A stretch of DNA of 58,899 nucleotides from Roseinatronobacter bogoriensis DSM 18756. GTDB lineage: Bacteria > Pseudomonadota > Alphaproteobacteria > Rhodobacterales > Rhodobacteraceae. Both the position numbers and the translations under genes were made by a program. The stretch lies in contig NZ_SORN01000012.1 in assembly GCF_004366635.1 (NCBI RefSeq), positions 1-58,899 on the forward strand. Direction: 5' to 3'. Positions 8,950 through 16,252 of the stretch are shown piece by piece. How positions within the stretch are numbered: the stretch's first letter is position 1; the number at the start of each line of letters is the position of its first letter. The notes under the pieces were generated by a model that saw only the letters and a program-made list of their open reading frames with translations, did no database searches and was not told the DNA's origin.

Positions 8950-9732
8950 TTAGTCCTGCCAGTTTGGCTGGCGCTTCTCTACGAAGGCCGCGATGCCTTC
9001 TTGCCGATCAGCGGCGCCGGTCAGAACTTGCTGTCCAAGAGTTTCGAGGTGAAGCGCTGTTTCAATATCTGCTTGGGCGCCCGCTCGGATGACTTGCTTG
9101 ATCACACGGATGGCCCGATCAGGATTTGCTGCGATTTTTTGCGCTGTTTCCAGAAGTGCTGGCAGAACATCCTGTTGGGGCAGGATGCGATTGACCAACC
9201 CCCACTCAAGCGCCTTCTGGGCGCTGAAGCGTTCGCCAGTCATGATCCACTCCATGGCGCGAGCTTGCCCTGCCACGCGCGCGAAACGTTGGGTGCCACC
9301 AGAACCAGGCATGAACCCTCTGCGGCTCTCGGGAAAGCCAAATTCTGCTTGCTCTGACGCATACGCAAAATCACTGCGCAGTACCATTTCCGCACCGCCA
9401 CCCAAGGCAAAGCCATTCACCGCACACAGGATAGGGACGGGGCAACGCTCCATGGCGCTATTATATCCCTTGAAGATGACACGTTGCGCGCGCCAGTCCG
9501 CATCGGACATGCCATTGCGTTCCTTCAGGTCACCCCCGACGCAAAAAGCGCGCGCTCCTTCACCTGTCATTACGATAACTCTTGCATCAGGGCGCGCGCC
9601 CCGATTCACACCATCAAACAGATCCAGCAATGCCTGCCCGAGTGCCGTGTTGATGGCATTAAGGACCTCAGGTCGATTCAAACACACCAGCAGCACACCA
9701 CCGTGTTGCGAAACATCCAGCCCCACATTCAT
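8950..9732 (-). CDS. Enoyl-CoA hydratase/isomerase family protein
   Basis: This 260-residue crotonase-fold protein is normal in length. Both catalytic glutamates of classical enoyl-CoA hydratases are present: Glu115 in ALGGGAEMV and Glu135 in FGFPESRRG. The following PGSGGTQRFARVAG motif also fits. It is the first gene of the minus-strand operon; an AAGGAG ribosome binding site precedes the ATG. It may hydrate or dehydrate a CoA intermediate before lyase cleavage, so the imported acid may not be plain citrate. The substrate is inferred from neighbours only. Confidence 0.9.
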   Translation of the reverse strand: MNVGLDVSQHGGVLLVCLNRPEVLNAINTALGQALLDLFDGVNRGARPDARVIVMTGEGARAFCVGGDLKERNGMSDADWRAQRVIFKGYNSAMERCPVPILCAVNGFALGGGAEMVLRSDFAYASEQAEFGFPESRRGFMPGSGGTQRFARVAGQARAMEWIMTGERFSAQKALEWGLVNRILPQQDVLPALLETAQKIAANPDRAIRVIKQVIRAGAQADIETALHLETLGQQVLTGAADRQEGIAAFVEKRQPNWQD

Positions 9733-10049
9733 GTACTGACTCCTTCAAGTTATAAGCATAACAGTATGTTAGGGCGCTCTTGGAGCATCCTTTGCGATAC
9801 GATTATATCGCTTTTCCCATTTTGGATTTGGTTAGCGGTAGCGCACCACCGCTTGTCTCCTCGTAGCGATAGTGTTGGGAATTTTTGTTCTTGTGTCAAT
9901 ATTTTTACTATAAGTTTTTATATGTTGAGCAATACTCGACATATGGAGTCAGGTAGCTCGGGAAACCGTCAGGTGTCAGGCAATGGTCGCTCTTCGCTCG
10001 ACAATTTCGAGAGAAGGAAATGCGAATCATATTTGGAAAGGTCATCAGA
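9733..10049. other. Divergent promoter region
   Basis: The 317 bases between the crotonase operon and the lysR-type gene are AT-richer than the flanks and hold no supported gene. They should carry both divergent promoters. The inverted repeat at 9794-9811 is the clearest operator candidate in it. Confidence 0.6.
9794..9811. promoter_or_regulatory. Candidate LysR-type operator
   Basis: GCGATA and TATCGC form a perfect 6-bp inverted repeat separated by six bases. It lies 62 bases upstream of the crotonase start and about 240 bases upstream of lysR. The ATA/TAT core fits the T-N11-A pattern favoured by LysR-type regulators. Binding by the adjacent LysR protein is inference. Confidence 0.45.
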
Positions 10050-10946
10050 ATGGATATACGAAACTTGGAAACACTTCTGGCCGTGGTAAGGCACGGCAGC
10101 TTCTCGGATGCAGGCAAGTCATTGGGGTTGTCGCGATCAGGTGTCAGCATTCGCATTGCCGCGCTGGAAGAAGAGTTTGGCCAACCCTTATTCGACCGAA
10201 GCACCCGCCCGCCACGGTTAACCCGCGAAGGCCAGTTTGTGCTCGATCAGGCGCGCGAAATGCTGGCTGTGTGGGGGCGCATGAAGAGGCACGAGAAATC
10301 GCCTGAGGAATCCGGGTTGTTCAAACTCGGCGCAGTACAGACCGTCACAAGTGGAATTCTTCCATTCGCGCTAAAGCGGTTTCGTGATGCGTTTCCGCGG
10401 GTTCGCGTGACGATCCGCACGGGTCTCGCAGACGAACTCGATGCAATGGTTCGGGTCGGCGAGCTGGATGCTGCGGTTCAGCCCCTATCGGGCAACATAC
10501 ATGCAGGCCTCACCTGGCAAACTATTTGTGTAGAGCCTTTAATGGTCGTCGCTCCTGCAGGCTTGTCCGGCAAGCGCGACGTGGATCTGCTGAACGGGTT
10601 GCCTTTCATACGCTACCGGAGAATTGCTTGGGGTCTTGGCCGCACCATACAGCGGGAATTGGCGGAGCGTGGCATTGAAGTAAGCATATTGGCCGAGGTC
10701 GACTCATTTGATGCGGCGATGAACCTGGTCCGCAACGGTTTGGGCGTTACAGTTCTTCCCCTTCGGCGGATGCCGGACCCGTTTCCCGATGGCGTGCGCC
10801 ATATTGCATTCGGGAATCCTCCTCTCGTGCGAACACTGGGCGTCTTATGGCGTGAGAACGTGGCCCCCTCAGGCTTCGTGCGGGGCTTGTGTGCGGCGCT
10901 AGAAGATTCGGCCGCCGAATTTTGCCCCGAAGCAGACACTGCCTGA
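10050..10946 (+). CDS. LysR family transcriptional regulator
   Basis: This 298-residue regulator has a typical N-terminal LysR helix-turn-helix (MDIRNLETLLAVVRHGSF, then GKSLGLSRSGVSIRIAALEE) and a C-terminal substrate-binding domain of about 200 residues. I place the start at 10050 because GGAAAGG lies at proper spacing and the family usually begins just before the RNLETLLAV helix. An ATG at 10020 would add ten residues. It is divergent from the crotonase/CoA-ligase/TTT operon, the classic arrangement for a LysR activator of a catabolic operon, with the coinducer probably a pathway metabolite. Confidence 0.93.
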   Translation: MDIRNLETLLAVVRHGSFSDAGKSLGLSRSGVSIRIAALEEEFGQPLFDRSTRPPRLTREGQFVLDQAREMLAVWGRMKRHEKSPEESGLFKLGAVQTVTSGILPFALKRFRDAFPRVRVTIRTGLADELDAMVRVGELDAAVQPLSGNIHAGLTWQTICVEPLMVVAPAGLSGKRDVDLLNGLPFIRYRRIAWGLGRTIQRELAERGIEVSILAEVDSFDAAMNLVRNGLGVTVLPLRRMPDPFPDGVRHIAFGNPPLVRTLGVLWRENVAPSGFVRGLCAALEDSAAEFCPEADTA

Positions 10947-11282
10947 CGCATGCGGCACTGTTCCGGTATGCACGTGTCGGGAGAGCACTGTAAAGTGTGG
11001 GGCAGTGAATATCCGAGGGCGTATGGTAAGCTGCCTTCCATGCTGCGGCCTGCCTGAATGTCGCTGATGCACTCTCTTCGACATAGTCAGTCGGTGCCGT
11101 CACCCCATCGGAAAGCTGCATTGAGTGTCCGCTCCCGTGGATGTTGCATCGCGCGTTGAGTTCCTCGGTTTTCCAGAATGCAGGAAATCCCGGGCGAGCT
11201 TGCTTCTTTCAGTTTCGGCCACAGCACAGCTTGTATTTCCGGCCCGACCGCAGACGCAACGGATCGTTGCGGCCTTGTTTCG
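10947..11282. other. Region without a supported gene
   Basis: This lies between the 3' ends of the lysR-type gene and the UPF0149 gene. Frames here have no ribosome binding site and are antisense or out-of-frame shadows. No strong terminator hairpin was found. Confidence 0.45.
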
Positions 11283-11918
11283 TCAGTGCGGCGTAAGGGC
11301 TGCCCGGCAGGTTCGCCGCAGCCGTCGCTTACGTTCAGGCCGCGACTGCGTCAGGATGGCGGCCACACAATTCGGGATCAGGTCGGGGGCCTCAAGGTCG
11401 ATTTCATCGATCTCAACCTCGGTGAACTTGCTTTGCCCAAGATTGATGTCCTGCAGCGCCATCAGGAAGATCATGCTGGCCCAGGTTTTTTCATCTGCGC
11501 GATCGAGAAGCGCCTCCCCTGCGTTTGGTCGTAGCCGCATGGCGCGGGTGAAACCGTCCACCCACGGCTCCGACAGGACCTCGTCACTATTCGGGTCGAC
11601 TTCATACATCGGCTCACACCACAGTGATCTGGTCATGGTCCCGGCCGCGGAATTGAAATGCTCCATGACGGCCCCGATGGTTTTCTCGGTGGTCTTCTGG
11701 TCAGGAAACTGCGCATCGCCGGTGTCGACCCAGACATGGGGGAGCCGTTCGGAAGACGGGATCATCTCGGGGCAGGCGAGAAGGCCGGTGATGTACCCGT
11801 CAAACTCGCTCAGCGCCATGGGCATGGTCTCGAAGGGCAGGGCGTATGGCGCGAGTTCTGGTCTACCTCGAATTCTGCAGCCTGCTTGAACCGCTCCGCC
11901 TCCTCGCTCGGCACGCAA
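11283..11918 (-). CDS. UPF0149 (YecA/YgfB-like) family protein
   Basis: The frame encodes up to 211 residues. Residues from about 30 on match UPF0149 proteins: ALPFETMPMALSEFDGYITG, then a PEMIPSSERLPHVW motif, and an acidic C-terminal helix region. Family members are about 190-220 residues and of poorly known function; some end with a zinc-binding SEC-C motif, which is absent here. The start is uncertain: the longest version begins with TTG at 11918, and ATG codons at 11825 and 11819 would cut into the conserved domain. Upstream, another frame reads RIAICVPSEEAERFKQAAEF, which hints at a frameshift or decay. Confidence 0.6.
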   Translation of the reverse strand: MRAERGGGAVQAGCRIRGRPELAPYALPFETMPMALSEFDGYITGLLACPEMIPSSERLPHVWVDTGDAQFPDQKTTEKTIGAVMEHFNSAAGTMTRSLWCEPMYEVDPNSDEVLSEPWVDGFTRAMRLRPNAGEALLDRADEKTWASMIFLMALQDINLGQSKFTEVEIDEIDLEAPDLIPNCVAAILTQSRPERKRRLRRTCRAALTPH

Positions 11919-12155
11919 ATTGCGATGCGTTCCAGCCCTCTGCGGGGTTGGCCATGGGGATAGGCAGTGAATTACGTTAGTCTCTCTGAATCATGGTTGA
12001 GCTGATCGACGGGCGTTTAACTCATTCGGCATGCGGCGCTGCGCCGCTAAGTCGGCGCAGCATCTGAAGCGGGAAGATTCGTGAAGCTACCATGCCCAAA
12101 TTGAAGGGTCCCGTCCCAGAGTTTATGCAGGCGATCAATCCAATTCATTTGTCTC

Positions 12156-12434
12156 TTATCTGCCATCAGGTTCCGTAATCCCCAGAAGCAATTCTGCGAC
12201 ACTGACGAGCATCGCGCATTTTTCTTCGTCACCTCGCTCAAGCGCTTCCTGAGCGTCCATGCGTAACCACATAAGCCCGGTTGCCTGCTCTTCCTTGAGG
12301 AGTGGGCCTGCCAGCATAATCTCCAAAGTTATCTTGAGCCGATGCTCGCAATCAGCAGTGGGGTGGTCGGATGCAAGTTTCGGCAATGCTCCCAGCCCAA
12401 CAATCATGATGACTATCCGGAAAAACAATATCAT
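12156..12434 (-). CDS. Small hypothetical membrane-anchored protein
   Basis: This 92-residue protein has one N-terminal hydrophobic segment (MILFFRIVIMIVGLGALP) followed by a soluble helical region rich in charged residues and ending in a predicted amphipathic helix. I do not recognise the family. The start is chosen because its ATG overlaps the stop codon of the BtpA-family gene as ATGA. That implies translational coupling and supports a real gene that works with or after the BtpA protein. A signal peptide rather than a membrane anchor is possible. Confidence 0.5.
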   Translation of the reverse strand: MILFFRIVIMIVGLGALPKLASDHPTADCEHRLKITLEIMLAGPLLKEEQATGLMWLRMDAQEALERGDEEKCAMLVSVAELLLGITEPDGR

Positions 12435-13294
12435 GATCCGTCCCGAACTTTCTGTACATGCGACATGAAGCTGCGGACGCGAGGCTCTTCTACCGGGTTC
12501 CACCAGACACCGCCTTCCTTGAGCGATGATCCAATAATTACACCATTGGCATGGGTCAGCATATTTTCCACATTGTCTTCAGTGACGCCAGAGCCAACGA
12601 GAACCGGCAGTCTTGTCGCATGCTTGATCCCAACCAACTCATCCTCAGATGCAGCGTCTCCGGTGCGCTGGCCCGTGGCGATAACGCCGTCAGCATCAAA
12701 AAACTCCAGATCCCGCGTGAGCTCAGTGACAGTCCGGTCCGCAGTAATGGCATGTGCGCCATGCTTGACGTGGCTATCGGCGAACACGGCGACATGCTGT
12801 GCCGCGATCTGTCGTCGATAGCGCAAGGCTAATGCTGCTTCACCATTCAACAGACCTTCATTTGCGACATAAGCATTGGCCCATTGATTTACCCGAATGA
12901 ACTGCGCCCCAGACGCAGCGGCAACTGCCAGTGCCGGAATCGGAGCGTTTGCCAGCACATTAACTCCGACTGGCAACCCGGTTTCGATGATGGCTTGGCG
13001 CGTGATTGCGGTCATGAACGCCGTGGTTTCATGGCCGATATCCTCGGGGCGTAGGAATGGCAGGTCACCGTGATTTTCAATAATTAATCCGTCAATGCCG
13101 CCTTGTGTATAGGCGTGGCAGTCGCGCAGGGCAGCCTCATAGATATCCTTGATCGGACGACCATCATGGCGTGGGCTTCCAGGGAAGGCCGGGCAATGAA
13201 CGACTCCGATCGCTACTCTGTCTTTTTTGAAAATTCTCAAAATAGAGGAATTTCTTAGCGCGTTATCAGATGTCGATGTGGCAACCTCAGGCAT
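12431..13294 (-). CDS. BtpA/SgcQ family TIM-barrel protein
   Basis: This 287-residue protein belongs to the BtpA/SgcQ family (predicted TIM barrels). It shows RVAIGVVHCPAFPGSPRHDG near the N-terminus, GGIDGLIIENHGDLPF, PVGVNVLANAPIPALAVA and a C-terminal LPVLVGSGVTEDNV phosphate-loop-like segment. BtpA was first linked to photosystem I in cyanobacteria, while SgcQ sits in sugar gene clusters; no firm reaction is established. Here it is divergent from a ribose-type ABC transporter and two PfkB kinases, so a sugar-phosphate or nucleoside substrate is plausible. AAGGAA lies upstream of the ATG. A likely operator lies inside codons 18-24. Confidence 0.85.
   Translation of the reverse strand: MPEVATSTSDNALRNSSILRIFKKDRVAIGVVHCPAFPGSPRHDGRPIKDIYEAALRDCHAYTQGGIDGLIIENHGDLPFLRPEDIGHETTAFMTAITRQAIIETGLPVGVNVLANAPIPALAVAAASGAQFIRVNQWANAYVANEGLLNGEAALALRYRRQIAAQHVAVFADSHVKHGAHAITADRTVTELTRDLEFFDADGVIATGQRTGDAASEDELVGIKHATRLPVLVGSGVTEDNVENMLTHANGVIIGSSLKEGGVWWNPVEEPRVRSFMSHVQKVRDGS
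13225..13242. promoter_or_regulatory. Candidate operator O2 (inside btpA start)
   Basis: TTTTGAAAATTCTCAAAA is an imperfect palindrome with arms TTTTGA and TCAAAA. It matches the site at 13399-13416 at 16 of 18 positions. It lies in the 5' coding end of the BtpA-family gene, 174 bases centre to centre from the other copy. Pairing of two such sites around a divergent promoter fits repression by looping. Confidence 0.55.
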
Positions 13295-13398
13295 GCGACT
13301 GCTTTCCTTATTGCTGTAATTATGTGCATCATGACGCTGAAAGCAGCTTCGCCTTCAGCTCAACAAAAGGGTTGACCAACCCGCACGCGTTTGTCAAG

Positions 13399-13416
13399 TT
13401 TTGAAAACTTTCAAAA
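13399..13416. promoter_or_regulatory. Candidate operator O1 (divergent promoter)
   Basis: TTTTGAAAACTTTCAAAA is a perfect 8-bp inverted repeat around a central AC. It lies 25 bases upstream of the ABC binding-protein gene, so a bound protein would cover the promoter or the early transcript. The likely ligand is the LacI-type DNA-binding domain encoded at 16249-17427, the only regulator in this island. Unlike classical LacI operators it lacks a central CpG. Confidence 0.6.
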
Positions 13417-13440
13417 ATAATCTCGCAGGGAGACAGACTC

Positions 13441-14370
13441 ATGACGACTCGGATAAAAACGATAACGGCTGCGACCGCGCTGGTGGCAGCCGGTTTTGTG
13501 ACGCCAAATGGCGCAATCGCACAAGAAGGCCCGAACATATGCTTTGTGACCTTTTCGTTGCAGATCGCCTATTTTCAGTCGAGTGTGGAGGGAGGTCAAC
13601 GCGCAGCTGATGAGCTGGGTGTTAATTTGACGGTGCTTGATCCGCAAGCTGATGCAAGTCGTCAGGTCACCTTGGTCGAGGATTGTATTTCACGTGGGGT
13701 GGATGCGATCGTAATGGACCCTATTGAAAGCAACTCGCTCTTCGGTCCGATCGAGCAGGCCGAGGCCGCGGGCATTCCGATGGTTACACTCGATACACAA
13801 ATAGATCATCCCAATGTGCTGGCATTGATCGGGGTGCCGCAATTTGATGCGTCCCGCGAGTTTGGGCAATATGTGGCCGGATATATTGCGGGCGCAATGG
13901 GGGGCGAGGCCCGGATCGGTCTGATGATCGCATCCTCCGAAGTGCAATTGGCGCGTCGTGATGGGTTTCTGGCCGCTCTGGAGGCGCTTCCCGGGGTAGA
14001 GATCGTAGCCGAAGGTGATGGGCGCAATATCCTTGAAGTCGCGCAGGCTGAAGCAGAGAATATGTTGACCGCCAATCCCGATATCAATGTGATTTACGCT
14101 ACTGGTGACCCGCAGTTGCAAGGTGGCCTCGCTGCAGGTCTGAGTCAAAACCGCGACATCGCGTTCTTTGGTTGGGATGATATCCCTCAACCTTTTATTG
14201 CACCACTCGAAGAAGGGCGCCTTGTTGGGTTCCTGAAGCAATCGCCCGATTATGGTGGCGAGCAGGCAGTACGCCTTTTGGTCGATTACCTAAACGGTGA
14301 AGATGTCCCGTCGGTCGTCTCGTATAATCCAACGGTGGTCACACCCTTCAACGTCGATCAATTCCGTTAA
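13441..14370 (+). CDS. Sugar ABC transporter substrate-binding protein
   Basis: This is a 309-residue periplasmic binding protein of the ribose/galactose (RbsB-like, peripla_BP_4) type. Residues 1-27 are a signal peptide (basic MTTRIK, hydrophobic core, cleavage near AIAQEG). Family motifs include DAIVMDPIESNSLFGPIEQA and VIYATGDPQLQGGLAAGL. It delivers a sugar to the permease and ATPase encoded next. The gene starts an operon of six consecutive plus-strand genes, with a palindromic operator just upstream. A REP-like hairpin follows its stop, an arrangement that commonly keeps binding-protein mRNA abundant. The ligand is probably a pentose or deoxypentose, by context. Confidence 0.9.
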   Translation: MTTRIKTITAATALVAAGFVTPNGAIAQEGPNICFVTFSLQIAYFQSSVEGGQRAADELGVNLTVLDPQADASRQVTLVEDCISRGVDAIVMDPIESNSLFGPIEQAEAAGIPMVTLDTQIDHPNVLALIGVPQFDASREFGQYVAGYIAGAMGGEARIGLMIASSEVQLARRDGFLAALEALPGVEIVAEGDGRNILEVAQAEAENMLTANPDINVIYATGDPQLQGGLAAGLSQNRDIAFFGWDDIPQPFIAPLEEGRLVGFLKQSPDYGGEQAVRLLVDYLNGEDVPSVVSYNPTVVTPFNVDQFR

Positions 14371-14391
14371 GGTTGATCTGATTTCTGCGAT

Positions 14392-14418
14392 TCCCGGCGC
14401 ACTGCACGGTGGCCGGGA
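14392..14418 (+). promoter_or_regulatory. Intercistronic hairpin after binding-protein gene
   Basis: TCCCGGC and GCCGGGA form a perfect 7-bp stem with a 13-base loop, 21 bases after the stop of the binding-protein gene and before the permease gene. No T-run follows. Such stems often protect the upstream mRNA and give more binding protein than permease. Confidence 0.5.
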
Positions 14419-14453
14419 TGTTCCCTTCAAGATTTCAAAATAACGGAGCCTGC

Positions 14454-15488
14454 ATGAGCGACGTGAACTCAACTATTAGGCGAAAGGCCAAAAACCCTGC
14501 GTTCGATATGCGCATGGCGGCGGTATTCCTTGTTCGCTATGGAATGTTTATCGCCTTGGCTCTCTGGATGGTGGCGATGGCCCTGTCCTCAGAACATTTT
14601 TTGACCTCAACCAACATATTAAACGTAGCTCGGCAAGCAGCGCCAATCATAATAATCGGCGTCGGAATGACCTTCGTAATGGCGACAGCCGGGATCGATT
14701 TGTCAGTGGGCTCGTTGGTTGCGCTGATCTCTGTGCTCACGGCTGCATGGCTTGTCGCAGGTCTGCCAGCTTATCTGGTAATTGGGTTGGTGATCGTTGT
14801 CGGCGCGATGCTTGGCGCGCTGAACGGTTTCATCATAACACTAGGAGTGCCAGCCTTTGTCGTGACCTTGGCCGCGCTGACATCGTTTCGTGGGGTCGGG
14901 TTCGTTTATTCGGACGGTCGCGCGGTCCCAATCTCGGACCCAGTATTCGTGTTTATAGGGCGTGGAGATATTTTCGGCGTCAATACACCGCTGATTATTG
15001 CGACTGTTGTCGCCGTAGTCGGTTGGTTTGTGCTCAATCGAACGCGGTTCGGACTCTATGTGCTTGCAACAGGTGGCCGTGAAGAAGCGGCCCGCGTAAT
15101 GGGCCTCGCCATTACGCGCATCAAAATTACCGTATACGCGATTACTGGTGGGTTGGCCGCATTGGGCGGTATAGTTATCTCGGCGCGCCTTTCTAACGGA
15201 TCTCCCAACGCAGGCATGATGCTGGAACTGGATGTGATTGCGGCAACTGTTCTGGGCGGTACCAGTCTCTTTGGTGGTCGCGCTACCATTGCCGGAACTG
15301 TCGTTGGCGCGCTGCTGATCAACTTCGTGCGCAACGGGCTGAACCTTCACGGAGTCAACCCATACTGGGTCCAGGTTGTGACAGGGATAATCTTGGTGAT
15401 GGCTGTGCTCATGAATACCGTACTAAATCGCAAGGCAGAAGCATGGGCACGGGCCAATCCAGATGATGAACAGGAGGTAAGCAAATGA
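14454..15488 (+). CDS. Sugar ABC transporter permease (RbsC-like)
   Basis: This 344-residue membrane protein has eight to ten hydrophobic segments and RbsC/BPD_transp_2 features: FVMATAGIDLSVGSLVALIS near residue 80 and, toward the end, AATVLGGTSLFGGRATIAGT with GALLINFVRNGLNL. It forms the channel for the sugar delivered by the upstream binding protein. The start at 14454 gives a normal N-terminus; an upstream in-frame extension has no support. Its stop overlaps the start of the ATPase gene (ATGA), so the two are translationally coupled. Confidence 0.92.
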   Translation: MSDVNSTIRRKAKNPAFDMRMAAVFLVRYGMFIALALWMVAMALSSEHFLTSTNILNVARQAAPIIIIGVGMTFVMATAGIDLSVGSLVALISVLTAAWLVAGLPAYLVIGLVIVVGAMLGALNGFIITLGVPAFVVTLAALTSFRGVGFVYSDGRAVPISDPVFVFIGRGDIFGVNTPLIIATVVAVVGWFVLNRTRFGLYVLATGGREEAARVMGLAITRIKITVYAITGGLAALGGIVISARLSNGSPNAGMMLELDVIAATVLGGTSLFGGRATIAGTVVGALLINFVRNGLNLHGVNPYWVQVVTGIILVMAVLMNTVLNRKAEAWARANPDDEQEVSK

Positions 15489-16252
15489 CCACACCTCTGA
15501 TCGAGATGCGGAACATCTCCAAGACTTTTGGTGCCGTCACTGCATTGTCGAAAGTTTCATTGCGACTCGAGGCTGGTGGCGTGCTGGGCCTGATTGGGGA
15601 TAACGCGGCGGGAAAGTCCACGCTTATGAAAATCCTTGCTGGTGCATTACGGGCTGATAGCGGAGAAATCCTGATCGATGGGAAACCTGCGACATTTGCA
15701 CATCCTATTGCTGCACGTGATGCAGGCATCGAAATGATTTACCAAGATTTCGCACTTGTCCCAGAGCTTACAGTGACCCAGAATATTTTCCTTGGCCGCG
15801 AAATCACCCGACGCATTGCAGGGGTGAAGGTGTTGGATCGAAGTGCCATGAATGTTCGCGCGAAAGAAATGTTCGCAGCGCTTGGCTTACGCGTGCCCGC
15901 AGTGACGCTGCCAGTACAGGCGCTTTCCGGTGGGCAGCAGCAAGCCGTAGCAATTGCGCGTGCGACAGGGTTCGAGGCGCGCCTTGTTATCATGGACGAA
16001 CCGACTGCCAATCTCGGCGCTCCTGCGATCGAGCGTGTACGCGAAACCATCACCCGTTTGAAGAAATCAGGTGTGGCCGTAATCATCATTAGCCATCGCC
16101 TTGAGGACATCTTCGCTGTTGGCGATCGGTTTATGGTAATGAAACAGGGTCAACTGGTTGGCGAACGCGAGGTGCATGATACGGATAATGCGGATCTTGT
16201 GGAGATGATCGTTACTGGTGCAGACCCACGCAAACCTTTGGTTGCCGTATGA
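15485..16252 (+). CDS. Sugar ABC transporter ATP-binding protein
   Basis: This 255-residue ATPase has Walker A GDNAAGKSTLMK (about 37-48; Asn and Ala replace the usual residues), the signature ALSGGQQQAVAIARAT, Walker B LVIMDEPTANLG and the switch His in VIIISHRLEDI. It is a single-domain version, half the length of RbsA, as in many Rhodobacterales sugar importers, and probably works as a homodimer. It overlaps the permease gene upstream and the LacI-kinase fusion downstream, each by ATGA. Confidence 0.93.
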   Translation: MTTPLIEMRNISKTFGAVTALSKVSLRLEAGGVLGLIGDNAAGKSTLMKILAGALRADSGEILIDGKPATFAHPIAARDAGIEMIYQDFALVPELTVTQNIFLGREITRRIAGVKVLDRSAMNVRAKEMFAALGLRVPAVTLPVQALSGGQQQAVAIARATGFEARLVIMDEPTANLGAPAIERVRETITRLKKSGVAVIIISHRLEDIFAVGDRFMVMKQGQLVGEREVHDTDNADLVEMIVTGADPRKPLVAV

